Of a DNA stretch of 64,000 bases, positions 9,321 through 17,915 are shown one piece after another. Within the stretch, counting starts at the first letter, position 1; every line of letters begins with the position of its first letter. The notes under the pieces are model-generated. The model was not told the DNA's origin, did no database searches, and saw nothing but the letters and a program-made list of their open reading frames with translations. The translations under genes and the position numbers were made by a program. This DNA comes from Streptococcus pseudoporcinus LQ 940-04. Its GTDB lineage: Bacteria > Bacillota > Bacilli > Lactobacillales > Streptococcaceae. The stretch lies in assembly GCF_000188035.1 (NCBI RefSeq), contig NZ_AEUY02000005.1, positions 434,001-498,000 of the forward strand, in the 5' to 3' direction.

Positions 9321-10385
9321 TTATGGTTCTTCCTTAAGGAGCGCTTTAACAATCTCACGGGTTGAAATTTGCTGATCCTCATATTTTAATTTTGCTAGAG
9401 CCCCTTGAGACTGAGAATTAGACATCTTCAAAATATCTTGAACTTGAATTTCAAGCGTTGGTATATAAATACTTAACAGTCGTCCTTCAAATTTTGAGCT
9501 TCCTGTGTGAGCGATGATAAAGGCTTCGCTAACGACTAAATTCATTAAAACATTCAGTAAAGGCAAATAAGCTTGACTAACTGTTTGCGTCGCTGGTAAT
9601 ACTTGATTAGCAAAATGTTGGTAGAGAGCGTGGTCTTGCAAACGTGCTAAGACCCTTCGTTCCAAACTGTCAAAATCTGCGCTATGAGGAGGGTTCAAGG
9701 TACAAACATGTAAGAAGGGACCATCTACAAATCCTAATACTAGTTGCTTTTGAAGCGCCACACTAATTTCATTGAGATGACGTAACATCATAATATTTAA
9801 ACGTTCTTGGCAAACAACAATACTTTGATAGCCCTCTAGCGCCTCAGACAAGCACTTCATGTGACGATGGTGTGCCAAAGCATCCAAGCGAGAACTTACA
9901 TCTGTTTTTTGGATAAGCATTTTTAAATCATCATTGGCTATCTGTAAATTCAATTGTAGCTGACTAGCTAGTAATGTTGCTGACTCATTAACATAGGCCG
10001 AATCACTGATAAATAAAACTGGACTTGTATCTATAGTATGCCCTTCCTGTGCCATAAAGTGGTAATTTCCCATAAAAACCTTCATGACATTTTCTTCAAG
10101 GGCATAATCATCTTCATACATAATGACATCATTGTAGTACAAAGCTGTCATAACTTCCATTAGTTTAGCAAATAGCTCCGGTTCCAAACGGCTCTCATAA
10201 TGGTCAGTATCAACTACTGTTCCCTTAATAAAATGAGAGACCATTTCCCGATAAACATCTTTCAATTCTTGAGGTTCTTGTGAAACATCTAGGACCGCTT
10301 CATTAAAATCCCAGATTCCTTTTCTAAAACAAAAGGTGTCCTGAAACTGGACAATACGAACATTACTATTGAGTTGGTATTTCAT
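9321..10385 (-). CDS. sagC: Streptolysin S cyclodehydratase subunit SagC
   Basis: Protein of 354 residues occupying the SagC slot. SagC is the E1/MoeB-related partner that binds the SagA leader and presents it to SagD. No strong motif is obvious by eye, which is normal for this fast-evolving subunit. Its start overlaps the sagB stop by 4 bases. Confidence 0.93.
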   Translation of the reverse strand: MKYQLNSNVRIVQFQDTFCFRKGIWDFNEAVLDVSQEPQELKDVYREMVSHFIKGTVVDTDHYESRLEPELFAKLMEVMTALYYNDVIMYEDDYALEENVMKVFMGNYHFMAQEGHTIDTSPVLFISDSAYVNESATLLASQLQLNLQIANDDLKMLIQKTDVSSRLDALAHHRHMKCLSEALEGYQSIVVCQERLNIMMLRHLNEISVALQKQLVLGFVDGPFLHVCTLNPPHSADFDSLERRVLARLQDHALYQHFANQVLPATQTVSQAYLPLLNVLMNLVVSEAFIIAHTGSSKFEGRLLSIYIPTLEIQVQDILKMSNSQSQGALAKLKYEDQQISTREIVKALLKEEP

Positions 10386-11332
10386 TGCGACTCCTTATTT
10401 CCTACAAGTGTCATGTGAATCACATGTTGACTTAGTCCATCTAAACCTAATTTTTCTTGAAGGTATTCCTTATTATAACCTCCAATATCAACACTGCCAT
10501 AGACTAGGGCTGTGGCTGTCAATTGAATGTTTTGAGCAATTTCACCCGATTCAATAAAGGCATAGGCTGTGGCCTGATTACCATATTTACGGGTATTTTT
10601 AATATAGTCATACACGTAAATAATGATAAGGTTACAATTTTCAGCCTTAATAGCACCATACTCTGCAAAATCTCTAATATTTTCCTCTGGGCTAAGCCGA
10701 TGGCACCTTAAAGCATGTTGGTAAGGTAAATACTCATAAAAACCATCCTTAAGGGTAGTGACATTTCTAGCAAAGAAAAGCAAACTAATGGGGTACAAAC
10801 CTCCACCTGAAGCACAGTTTCTAAGCCTTACCTTATCTGGCTTCCCATCTTTAATAGAGGCTTCAGAGCTCACCCCGCAGGCATAATAAAGTAAATTAGC
10901 CAAATCCTGAAGAGGCATCTCTTTATCTGAGAACTGACGGTAACTTCTTCTCTTTGTTATACAAGTTGATAGTGCTGTCGCCAGTTTAGTGGGCTTGGGT
11001 AAGGGAATACTATTATCCTGGCTTTCAAAAAAAGCACTACTTGAAAAAGTCTCAACAGCAGCATCTGTAAAAAAGTCAACCACACTCGCTTCAAAGCCCA
11101 AATAATTATTATTAGCCTTGTAATTCATCAAAAAACGTTGACTAAGATTATCTGTCTCATTAGGCATCAAATGCTGAGCAACGAGCTGCTTTGATGTCTT
11201 TAATACCGTTTGATGATGATAGCCTGACAAAGATAAGTGATTAGTATTAAATTCAAATAATTGCCTTGCCTTATCTGAAGTTAATGGAGGACGATTATCT
11301 GAAAGTTTTTTTTCTTTCGTAAAAAATGCCAT
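10382..11332 (-). CDS. sagB: Streptolysin S FMN dehydrogenase SagB
   Basis: Nitroreductase-like FMN oxidoreductase of 316 residues that oxidises azolines to aromatic azoles on SagA. Nitroreductase-type signatures are present: KRRSYRQF near residue 128, and NCASGGGLYPISLLFF, which frames the flavin site. It is the first gene after the sagA hairpin, so it depends on readthrough from the sagA promoter unless a second promoter exists. Confidence 0.94.
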   Translation of the reverse strand: MAFFTKEKKLSDNRPPLTSDKARQLFEFNTNHLSLSGYHHQTVLKTSKQLVAQHLMPNETDNLSQRFLMNYKANNNYLGFEASVVDFFTDAAVETFSSSAFFESQDNSIPLPKPTKLATALSTCITKRRSYRQFSDKEMPLQDLANLLYYACGVSSEASIKDGKPDKVRLRNCASGGGLYPISLLFFARNVTTLKDGFYEYLPYQHALRCHRLSPEENIRDFAEYGAIKAENCNLIIIYVYDYIKNTRKYGNQATAYAFIESGEIAQNIQLTATALVYGSVDIGGYNKEYLQEKLGLDGLSQHVIHMTLVGNKESQ

Positions 11333-11371
11333 ATCTATCTTTCCTATCTTATTCTACAAAACATATAGTAA

Positions 11372-11404
11372 TTAGCAGGTACTAAACTAAATAGTACCTG
11401 CTAA
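11372..11404 (-). terminator. Leaky terminator/attenuator between sagA and sagB
   Basis: Perfect 12-bp inverted repeat (TAGCAGGTACTA / TAGTACCTGCTA) with a 7-9 base loop, then a T-rich stretch on the minus strand. A hairpin here is known in S. pyogenes to make an abundant short sagA transcript with partial readthrough into sagB-I. The same architecture is visible here. Confidence 0.75.
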
Positions 11405-11557
11405 CTACCAAGGGACACTAAAACCAAAATAATTATACTGCCCCCTACGTCCCACACCTCTATGCCAGATAATATCACACAGACATTACTAATAGTAATT
11501 GAGTCGCTAGCAAACCAGTTCCGCTGATATCAATCCCCCATAGAGATGCAAAATCAA

Positions 11558-11722
11558 TTATTTACCTGGTGTAAAGCTTCCGCTACCACCTTGAGCACTA
11601 CCAGCACCAACATTAGTTGAGAAGCAACAAGTAGTACAGCAGCAGCAACAGCAGCCTCCAGGAGCAACTTGAGTTGTTTCGGCTACACTAGTAGCTAAAA
11701 TATTTGAAGTAAATTGTAACAT
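11558..11722 (-). CDS. sagA: Streptolysin S precursor peptide SagA
   Basis: Precursor (54 aa) of the thiazole/oxazole-modified haemolysin. The leader (residues 1-23) ends in VAPGG, the presumed cleavage site. The core has six consecutive Cys, then TTCC and a Ser/Gly/Thr-rich tail ending TPGK. I chose the internal ATG at 11720-11722 because AAGGAGG (11731-11737) is ideally placed; the upstream in-frame ATG adds 8 residues and has no such site. From memory the S. pyogenes core has five Cys in the first run, so this core looks one Cys longer and its tail differs. Function is in no doubt given the operon. Confidence 0.97.
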   Translation of the reverse strand: MLQFTSNILATSVAETTQVAPGGCCCCCCTTCCFSTNVGAGSAQGGSGSFTPGK

Positions 11723-11865
11723 AGCGCTTACCTCCTTATCTAACAAATAAACAACTGATAAGAATTAAAAGAACTTGTTTTTAAAGTAACCTTAAAAAGT
11801 TGCGATAGTAGAAGGCTAGCTCTTGTACTATTGTAACGTAACAAGCACCCAACTCTTATCACTTA

Positions 11866-11894
11866 ATTATAGTAAAAAAAGATTAAAATGTAAA
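11866..11894 (-). promoter_or_regulatory. sagA promoter
   Basis: On the minus strand TTTACA (-35, 11889-11894) and TATAAT (-10, 11866-11871) are separated by exactly 17 bases. The predicted leader to the sagA ATG is about 135 bases, matching the long leader of the S. pyogenes sagA/pel transcript. Confidence 0.8.
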
Positions 11895-12250
11895 CCCTTC
11901 CCATTGCTATGAGCAAGCCTCTAGCAATAAATTAATGCTAGTCTCACAAACAGTCAATCCAAGATTAGGCCTTATAGACAAAAAGGTAGGCTTCTATTGA
12001 TCTTGCAGAAGATGCCTAAAGTAAAAATAGTAATTTTATCAATACTTATTAGTTCTGATTTTTTAATAATAAATGAGAAAAAGGTAAGTTGTTTATCCGT
12101 GAAGAACTTTTTCAAAAATAGTAGTTAGTGAGAAAACAATTGATAATTGAAAAGAAAACTGGCAATCGAAGAATTACCAAAAAACAACAAAAGACATATT
12201 TAAGTCCCTTCCTTGCAGAATTGTGCTCTACCCCTATACTGGCAAATTTA

Positions 12251-12277
12251 AAAAGCCTTATAATAAGGCTTTTTTCG
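12251..12277 (-). terminator. Terminator of the leucine-rich surface protein gene
   Basis: AAAAGCCTTA / TAAGGCTTTT hairpin with a 3-base loop, flanked by an A-run and a T-run so that it can work in both directions. It lies about 30 bases past the stop of the surface-protein gene. Confidence 0.7.
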
Positions 12278-12306
12278 TGTTAATTGATAGGATTCCAAAG
12301 CATCAC

Positions 12307-15300
12307 TTAATGTCGTCCATCCCTAGGCAGTTTTATATCTCCTTTTCTTCCTAGACTTATTAGAAAAAGCAGAGCTAGGCTAAGATAGCCTAAAACAGTA
12401 TAGATAGGGTTGCTTTCAGAACCTGTTCTAGGCAGTATTCCTGAAGGCTGTGCCTTATTTAAGTGTTGACTAGACGGTAATCTCGTAGGGTCAGAATAAA
12501 TTTGAGAATGTTCATTTTTTGCTGTCGCTGACTGAGTTAACCTTGATTTCTGCTTATGCTTATCTGTTTTAGGTCGTAATTGTTCTGCCTCTGCGGCTGC
12601 ATTTCGAAGAGCCTGAAAAATACCAGATCTATGATAAGTTGCCATCGGAACCTGACGAATAGTTTTAAGCTGATCAAGGTTGCTTTCTAAAATATCCTTA
12701 ATAGTAAGCCCTTCATAGTCAGCCAACGTTGCTATTGCTAACGCGTGGTAGCCTTCATTATCTTCGTCCACATTTACAATAGGATTCCCATAGTCATCTT
12801 TTTGACCTTCGCCAATAGTGTCACTCATGTCAAGTACATAAATTATCTTGCCTGCTTGATCAAAATAGACATTTAAACCAATATAGTATTCAGGTAAGGG
12901 CAGGGGCGTTTTTAATAGATAAACACCTTGAACCATTTTCGCATGTGCTAAGGAACCTTTACCTTCAACTAACCCTGTCAGTAAATCCAACTCTTTTTCT
13001 AAACGCTTAAGTTTAGTTTCCGTAACAGCACTGTTATTATAAGCTAACCTAGCTTTACCAACAGTTCTTTCAAGAAGGTCACTATTCTCTGCTCCTTTTT
13101 TAGATACCAGTGTTTGTTCTGCTTTGGCTAAAAGTTTATCCAAGGAAAGACGACCAAGGAAAAATTGAGCATCTTGAAGAAACTTCAGCTTTTCACCCTG
13201 ACTAAGATTCTTTTTAGTCTGTAGTCGTCTACCCGCAGCAGCTATTTCTTTAAATTGAGTTTGGGTCGTCTGACGAAGTTCCTGATAAGGCAAATGAGCA
13301 ATTCTTTTTAGTATGTCAGCAATATCTGTTGTTGTTTTTGCCAACTTCATTGGGTCAACAACAAATTGATCTCCGTCTGCTAAGTCATGTGAATTGTTAA
13401 CTGTTTTAACCACCACTTTTTTATCAAAGTGATCATCACCAGTATTTTCATCAAAAGCATTAAAGGCAATATACGATAGTGTAGACGAAGCATTCAATTC
13501 TTTCAGATGATTCTTTTTAAAGGCTTCTTCACGAATTGATTGCAAGGCTGGTGGTAAGATAACTTCTATCAGTGCATTGTCTGAAAAAGCTTGGACAGGG
13601 ATTTCTGTCAACTGCTTTTGCTCAGAAAGATCTAAACTTTCAAGAGCGTTTGAGAGGAAGGCCATTTCACCAAGAGATTTGACCTTATTCCCCATAAAGA
13701 TGAGGTTCTTTGCACCATTTTGGCGAAAGGCTGAGCGTCCTATCTTTTGCACTGATTCCGGGATAACAATAGCATAAATGTGATTGATATGAAAAGCCGC
13801 GTCTCCAATTGTTGTGAGTTTATCATTGAGTTCCAAGGTTGCCAAACGATTATTCATAAAGGCACCTTCTTTGATTTCTTCTAAATCTTCACTGGCTTCA
13901 AATGATGTGAGACTGTTAGACTGGAAAGCAAAGGCACCGATTTTTCTAATCGTGGATGGCAATTTCACTTCTTCTAGATCATACTTCCGTAGAGTCTTAT
14001 TGTAAAAATCCACATTGCGAAAGGCATTATCCCCAATCTCAGTAATGATTATTCCCTTATATTGTTTTGGAATTTCCAAATGTTTATTACGCCTTACTTT
14101 TTGCAATCCTTTAGCTGAGAAGCCTGTAACCACATTTTTTTGGTAAGTAAAATCTTCCTCCAACCATTTGCTATAGTCAAGATGATGACCCTCTTGCCAT
14201 AAAGCCTTACCAGGGTTGACATAAACATTTTCTGTCGACAACTGATGTGGGTTTTGACCCGTCTTTGTCCGTAAGACCACATAATTGTTGTAATGGTCAT
14301 CGCCTGGATTTCCTGTAAAAGCTTCCGATTCTATTTTTTCAAGGCCATCAGGTAGGGTCACAGTCGTCAAATCATTATCTTGGAAGCTCGCTTCTCCGAT
14401 CACTTTCAGCTCATTCCCACCAAACTCAATAGCTTGAATGTGGTTAGACTTGAAGGAACGTTCTGCTAGGCGGGTCAATTTAGAAGGTAAATAAAGAGTC
14501 CCTGTAATCTGATTATCAAAAAAAGCTAATTCTCCAATAGATGTCAGATTATTTGGTAGTCTCACCTGCTTCAAAGACATATGGGCAAAAGCATAATCAG
14601 AAATACTTTCAAGGCTTTCTGGCAAAATAATTTCAGAAATGTTTTTATTATCCACAAATGCATCAGAGCCGATATGTTTATAGCCGTTTGGAATCGTGAC
14701 TTTAGTTATCCTATAGGCATTAAAGACTTCACCTTCATTAATAATCTCCTTCTGAGAAACATCTAATTGACTTGTCTTTCCATTTTCTCCCACTCGACTC
14801 GTATACTCGGCAATTGCTGTTTTTTTATCAGGGGTAAATGCAAAACTAGCGACTTGTGTCAAAACTGTACCATCTGCTGCCCGACTCGGTAGAAGGAGGT
14901 GACCAGTGTGAGATAACTTCTCAACGCCTGATTTTGAAAAACCGACAAGGGTGTCTCCTTTAGTAATAAAGTCAGTCGCTTCCCAAGTTGGGGCAGTCGT
15001 ATCCACTTTATCAGAAAGATGTGACTCTTTGTCTTGCTCAGTTTTGACTTCAGAATGGCTTTTTGGTCTATCTTGAGGTTCTTCACTTACCTCTTCAGAA
15101 GCCTCCTTTGTTGGTGCGGTATTGGCTTCTTCTTGTCCCTGTACTTCGGAATGAGGGGGAGTCGTATCAGAAAAGAGGTCGGTGACAACAGGATCAATAG
15201 TCGAAGATTCTTTGTTGACACCTAAGTAATCACCACTAGTGTCCTCATCAAACCAATCATCATTTGACGAAGACGGGGTCTGCGCTTGCCTTGGCACTTC

Positions 15301-15390
15301 TTCTCTTTCCAAGCCATAAACCTCTTGGCAGTGGGCAACTACTGATACTGTAGTAAGGGTCAAAGCAATCGTTTTAATATGTTTTTTCAT
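12307..15390 (-). CDS. LPxTG-anchored BspA-type leucine-rich repeat surface protein
   Basis: A 1027-residue wall-anchored protein. A signal peptide (about 1-28) is followed by a disordered acidic/Ser/Pro region (30-140). Two blocks of BspA-like leucine-rich repeats follow, about 200-380 and 440-655, with recurring units such as IGDAAFHINHI and IGRSAFRQNG. A helical region (about 700-830) and a globular segment come next, then LPRTG at 986-990, a membrane helix and a basic tail. It closely resembles the large LRR surface protein of S. pyogenes (SPy0843 by recollection). The role is unknown but probably host binding. After the usual positive charges the tail carries ten extra residues, unusual for a sorting signal. 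Confidence 0.88.
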   Translation of the reverse strand: MKKHIKTIALTLTTVSVVAHCQEVYGLEREEVPRQAQTPSSSNDDWFDEDTSGDYLGVNKESSTIDPVVTDLFSDTTPPHSEVQGQEEANTAPTKEASEEVSEEPQDRPKSHSEVKTEQDKESHLSDKVDTTAPTWEATDFITKGDTLVGFSKSGVEKLSHTGHLLLPSRAADGTVLTQVASFAFTPDKKTAIAEYTSRVGENGKTSQLDVSQKEIINEGEVFNAYRITKVTIPNGYKHIGSDAFVDNKNISEIILPESLESISDYAFAHMSLKQVRLPNNLTSIGELAFFDNQITGTLYLPSKLTRLAERSFKSNHIQAIEFGGNELKVIGEASFQDNDLTTVTLPDGLEKIESEAFTGNPGDDHYNNYVVLRTKTGQNPHQLSTENVYVNPGKALWQEGHHLDYSKWLEEDFTYQKNVVTGFSAKGLQKVRRNKHLEIPKQYKGIIITEIGDNAFRNVDFYNKTLRKYDLEEVKLPSTIRKIGAFAFQSNSLTSFEASEDLEEIKEGAFMNNRLATLELNDKLTTIGDAAFHINHIYAIVIPESVQKIGRSAFRQNGAKNLIFMGNKVKSLGEMAFLSNALESLDLSEQKQLTEIPVQAFSDNALIEVILPPALQSIREEAFKKNHLKELNASSTLSYIAFNAFDENTGDDHFDKKVVVKTVNNSHDLADGDQFVVDPMKLAKTTTDIADILKRIAHLPYQELRQTTQTQFKEIAAAGRRLQTKKNLSQGEKLKFLQDAQFFLGRLSLDKLLAKAEQTLVSKKGAENSDLLERTVGKARLAYNNSAVTETKLKRLEKELDLLTGLVEGKGSLAHAKMVQGVYLLKTPLPLPEYYIGLNVYFDQAGKIIYVLDMSDTIGEGQKDDYGNPIVNVDEDNEGYHALAIATLADYEGLTIKDILESNLDQLKTIRQVPMATYHRSGIFQALRNAAAEAEQLRPKTDKHKQKSRLTQSATAKNEHSQIYSDPTRLPSSQHLNKAQPSGILPRTGSESNPIYTVLGYLSLALLFLISLGRKGDIKLPRDGRH

Positions 15391-16348
15391 TGTGGTAAAA
15401 CCTTTCTAAGAGCCAATTGTTTCCACTAATAATTGACTGACAATAGTATCCTTAAACTATTCCAGATTGACACTTTTCTCTGCTTGATGCTACAGTTAAG
15501 TGCTGGCTTGGCATAAGCCTTGTAACTCTCATTTTCTTCAAAAACAACTTGCCATCCCTTTCTCATCGTAAAGCGTTAGCATTATGAATTTACTTTAGCA
15601 AATGGGTGTTCTTTTCAATACTTATTGCAAAAGCCGAGCTACCAGTTTTTTTCTAGAAATAGACATCATGTCTTTATGACTTTAACATTCTAAACACCTC
15701 CAGAAAATAAGAGGGTTTTTAGCACCAAAAAAGCCTCCCAACAGAAGGTAGATGTGTTCAAAATCCGACTTCTATTGGGATGTTTCTGGGAATATATTGT
15801 ACTTTCTGGGAAGAAGCTATCTCCTGCTTCAACACCACTGTTTTATAAAGTTAAGTTTAACTTTTTTGCATCGAGAAGGACTTGCTAGGAGTCCGCTTAA
15901 TCGTATATTACCATAAAGTTATCGGCCTTTCAATACCAAATATGAAGATAGCTTAATTTTTTATCATATTGTAAATAATATAAAAATTAAGGTTGCTTAA
16001 TATTTAGGGTATCGATTTTCAAAGACCACAAAAAGGAGACAGGAAAAGGTTTTTTGAATAAGAATAATCTAATGATTATAATGCTTCTTTTTTACTTGCC
16101 TTTTAAACATGTGATCATTAAAAGAAAAAGACAAATTTTTATTAAAAAAACGGATTATTATAAACACATGTTGAAAGAAAGCGCTTTTTGTCCTAAAAAT
16201 TAAAATAAAAGAACATTTAGAACAACATTTGCCTTAAATTAATTTTATTAATATCATATTTTTTTAATTAAAAGTGATATACTTAACTCGTAAAGTGCAA
16301 TAATTGATCCACTCTAAAAGCTAAAATCGGAAAGGTTTAGGTGTTATT
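15391..16348. other. Long divergent intergenic region
   Basis: About 960 bases between the LRR protein and the DNase gene, very AT-rich from 15950 on. The only clear structure is an imperfect 12-bp inverted repeat at 15736-15771 (TCCCAACAGAAG / CTTCTATTGGGA), flanked by A-runs on the left. It could be a terminator or the end of a small RNA. No ORF with a ribosome binding site is visible. Confidence 0.5.
15736..15771. repeat. Inverted repeat in the LRR protein / DNase intergenic region
   Basis: The arms TCCCAACAGAAG and CTTCTATTGGGA match at 11 of 12 positions around an approximately 12-20 base loop. Downstream T-tracts are weak on the plus strand, while the A-run on the left would be a T-run for a minus-strand transcript. 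This suggests a minus-strand transcript ending here. Confidence 0.4.
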
Positions 16349-17107
16349 ATGAAATTATCTAAACAAAAGACAAGTTTGCTTACCGTTGTTTTATTATTAC
16401 TTTCCCTTTCTATAACGACAACGAGTGTTGACGCTGATAGAACACTGACGCATCCAAACCTAGCACATGTAAACTCGCATTCACCGAGCGCTATATCCAA
16501 TAAAATACTCCCATTTACTGGTGAATACCAACTACAACTTAACGACCTAGACAATCTACACCGCGCAACTTCCTCACACATACAACTTCAAGATAGACAT
16601 GAAACAAAAGATAAACGTACTAAAATCAATTATGATCCTGTGGGCTGGCATAACTACCAATTCCCATACGGAGATGGAACAAAAAAGGCATGGGTAATGA
16701 ACCGTGGCCATTTAGTCGGCTATCAATTCTGTGGCTTAAATGATGAGCCTAGAAACCTAGTAGCTATCACTACTTGGTTAAATACTGGAGCTTATACAGG
16801 AACAAATGACAGTAATCCTGATGGCATGCTATACTATGAAAATCGTTTAGACTCTTGGCTTGCATTACACCCTGATTTTTGGTTAGACTATAAAGTAACT
16901 CCAATCTATCAAGGCAATGAACTCCTTCCTCGCCAAATTGAATTGCAATACGTGGGCATTGATTCATCTGGGAAATTATTACCTATAAACTTAAATAGTA
17001 CTAAAGAACATCGTGACCAAAATGGCGTGACAACAGTAGTCTTAGAAAATACTGCTCCTAACGTTAATCTCGATTACTTGACTGGTACTGCCACTCCTAA
17101 AAAATAA
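16349..17107 (+). CDS. Secreted DNase, Spd1 (MF2) type
   Basis: Secreted non-specific nuclease of the beta-beta-alpha-metal family, 252 residues. A signal peptide spans about 1-29 (hydrophobic core LTVVLLLLSLSI, cleavage near VDA). The active-site segment MNRGH places His at 121; Asn145 and Glu164 match the His/Asn/Glu catalytic and metal residues reported for S. pyogenes Spd1, also 252 aa. It differs clearly from DNase B (Spd/MF). In S. pyogenes Spd1 is carried by prophages next to speC; no phage or superantigen gene is nearby here. Probable role: degrading DNA of neutrophil traps. Confidence 0.87.
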   Translation: MKLSKQKTSLLTVVLLLLSLSITTTSVDADRTLTHPNLAHVNSHSPSAISNKILPFTGEYQLQLNDLDNLHRATSSHIQLQDRHETKDKRTKINYDPVGWHNYQFPYGDGTKKAWVMNRGHLVGYQFCGLNDEPRNLVAITTWLNTGAYTGTNDSNPDGMLYYENRLDSWLALHPDFWLDYKVTPIYQGNELLPRQIELQYVGIDSSGKLLPINLNSTKEHRDQNGVTTVVLENTAPNVNLDYLTGTATPKK

Positions 17108-17115
17108 AACATCAA

Positions 17116-17275
17116 GAGGTTGAGACAAAAGTCTAAGCTCAAATATAAAAAGCGAACAAGACAGTATTCTGAGTATCAGAAAATGAGTTTTGTTCGCTTT
17201 TTTGGGTTTCATTTATCAATTGGAAAAATTAATGGCAGGGAATCTCAAAAATTAATATCTTTTTGTCCCAGACTC
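17116..17275. repeat. MITE-like small interspersed element after the DNase gene
   Basis: A 160-base unit with imperfect inverted ends: GAGGTTGAGACAAAAG at the left, and the reverse complement of GAGTCTGGGACAAAAAG at the right. A strong internal hairpin sits between them. The 'GGGACAAAA' end type is common in streptococcal intergenic elements. Only one copy is in the window, so its repetitive nature is inferred. Confidence 0.5.
17147..17203 (+). terminator. Terminator of the DNase gene
   Basis: AAAAGCGAACA / TGTTCGCTTTT stem with a roughly 30-base loop and a following T-run. It lies about 40 bases past the DNase stop, inside the MITE-like unit. Confidence 0.65.
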
Positions 17276-17336
17276 TTTTTATAAGCAAATGATCTAGGAC
17301 AATAAAGCCATTCACAATTTTTGCTCCTGATTGATA

Positions 17337-17891
17337 TCAGTAACTTATTTTCTTTAATGCCTTGTCATGAAACTCAAAAGTGACTATCCATGGAAAAATA
17401 GATTTGATGGCATTAAATTCTTCAAAACCAAACCCTGATTCGTAAGCATTAATGAGGGTAGATAAGGCTGTGCCATGTGTCCCAATGACAACTGTTTGAT
17501 TTTCTGATTCTGATATTATGTGATGCAAAACCTTAATATTTCTTTCTTGAACTTCTTTTAAACTTTCACCATTTGGAAGCTTAAAATTGAAGTCTTCCCA
17601 TTGCTTTTTAGCAACAGCATCAAAATCTTCTATCCATTCGGCTGAAAGTTTACGTTCCCGTAAATCATTCATCATAACTATCTTTTTTGCTCTGCTATTG
17701 GCCAGTGGAAGGATAGTATCAATAGACCGTTTATAGGGACTGCTATAAAATGCATCAATTGGAATTGAAGAAAAAACTTCAATGAGTGCTTGACTTGCCA
17801 CTCGCCCGTTCTCGGTCAATTCACGAGATAAATCATCATGGTTTCCATAATTCGGCTCAGCATGGCGTATAAAATATAGTGTCGTGGTCAT
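17337..17891 (-). CDS. Histidine phosphatase family protein
   Basis: Phosphoglycerate-mutase-like phosphatase of 184 residues. The catalytic RHA motif is in FIRHAEP (residues 7-13), and the second catalytic His is in GTHGTAL near residue 138. The length is right for single-domain family members. Substrate cannot be told from sequence. It lies 24 bases downstream of the adenylyltransferase-like gene on the same strand, so they are probably co-transcribed. Confidence 0.8.
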   Translation of the reverse strand: MTTTLYFIRHAEPNYGNHDDLSRELTENGRVASQALIEVFSSIPIDAFYSSPYKRSIDTILPLANSRAKKIVMMNDLRERKLSAEWIEDFDAVAKKQWEDFNFKLPNGESLKEVQERNIKVLHHIISESENQTVVIGTHGTALSTLINAYESGFGFEEFNAIKSIFPWIVTFEFHDKALKKISY

Positions 17892-17915
17892 AGAACTCCT
17901 TTTATCAGTAAAACA

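Larger units (their letters stand above)
11747..12306. other. sagA upstream region
   Basis: A 560-base gap between the sagA start and the 3' end of the leucine-rich surface protein gene. It holds the sagA leader and promoter and the terminator of the surface-protein gene. The segment 11900-12240 is AT-rich with no good ORF; regulators of SLS could bind here, but no operator is certain. Confidence 0.5.

Noticed and set aside
15736..17275. A possible prophage remnant around the Spd1-like DNase
   Set aside because: No integrase, phage structural gene or direct-repeat attachment site was seen on either side.
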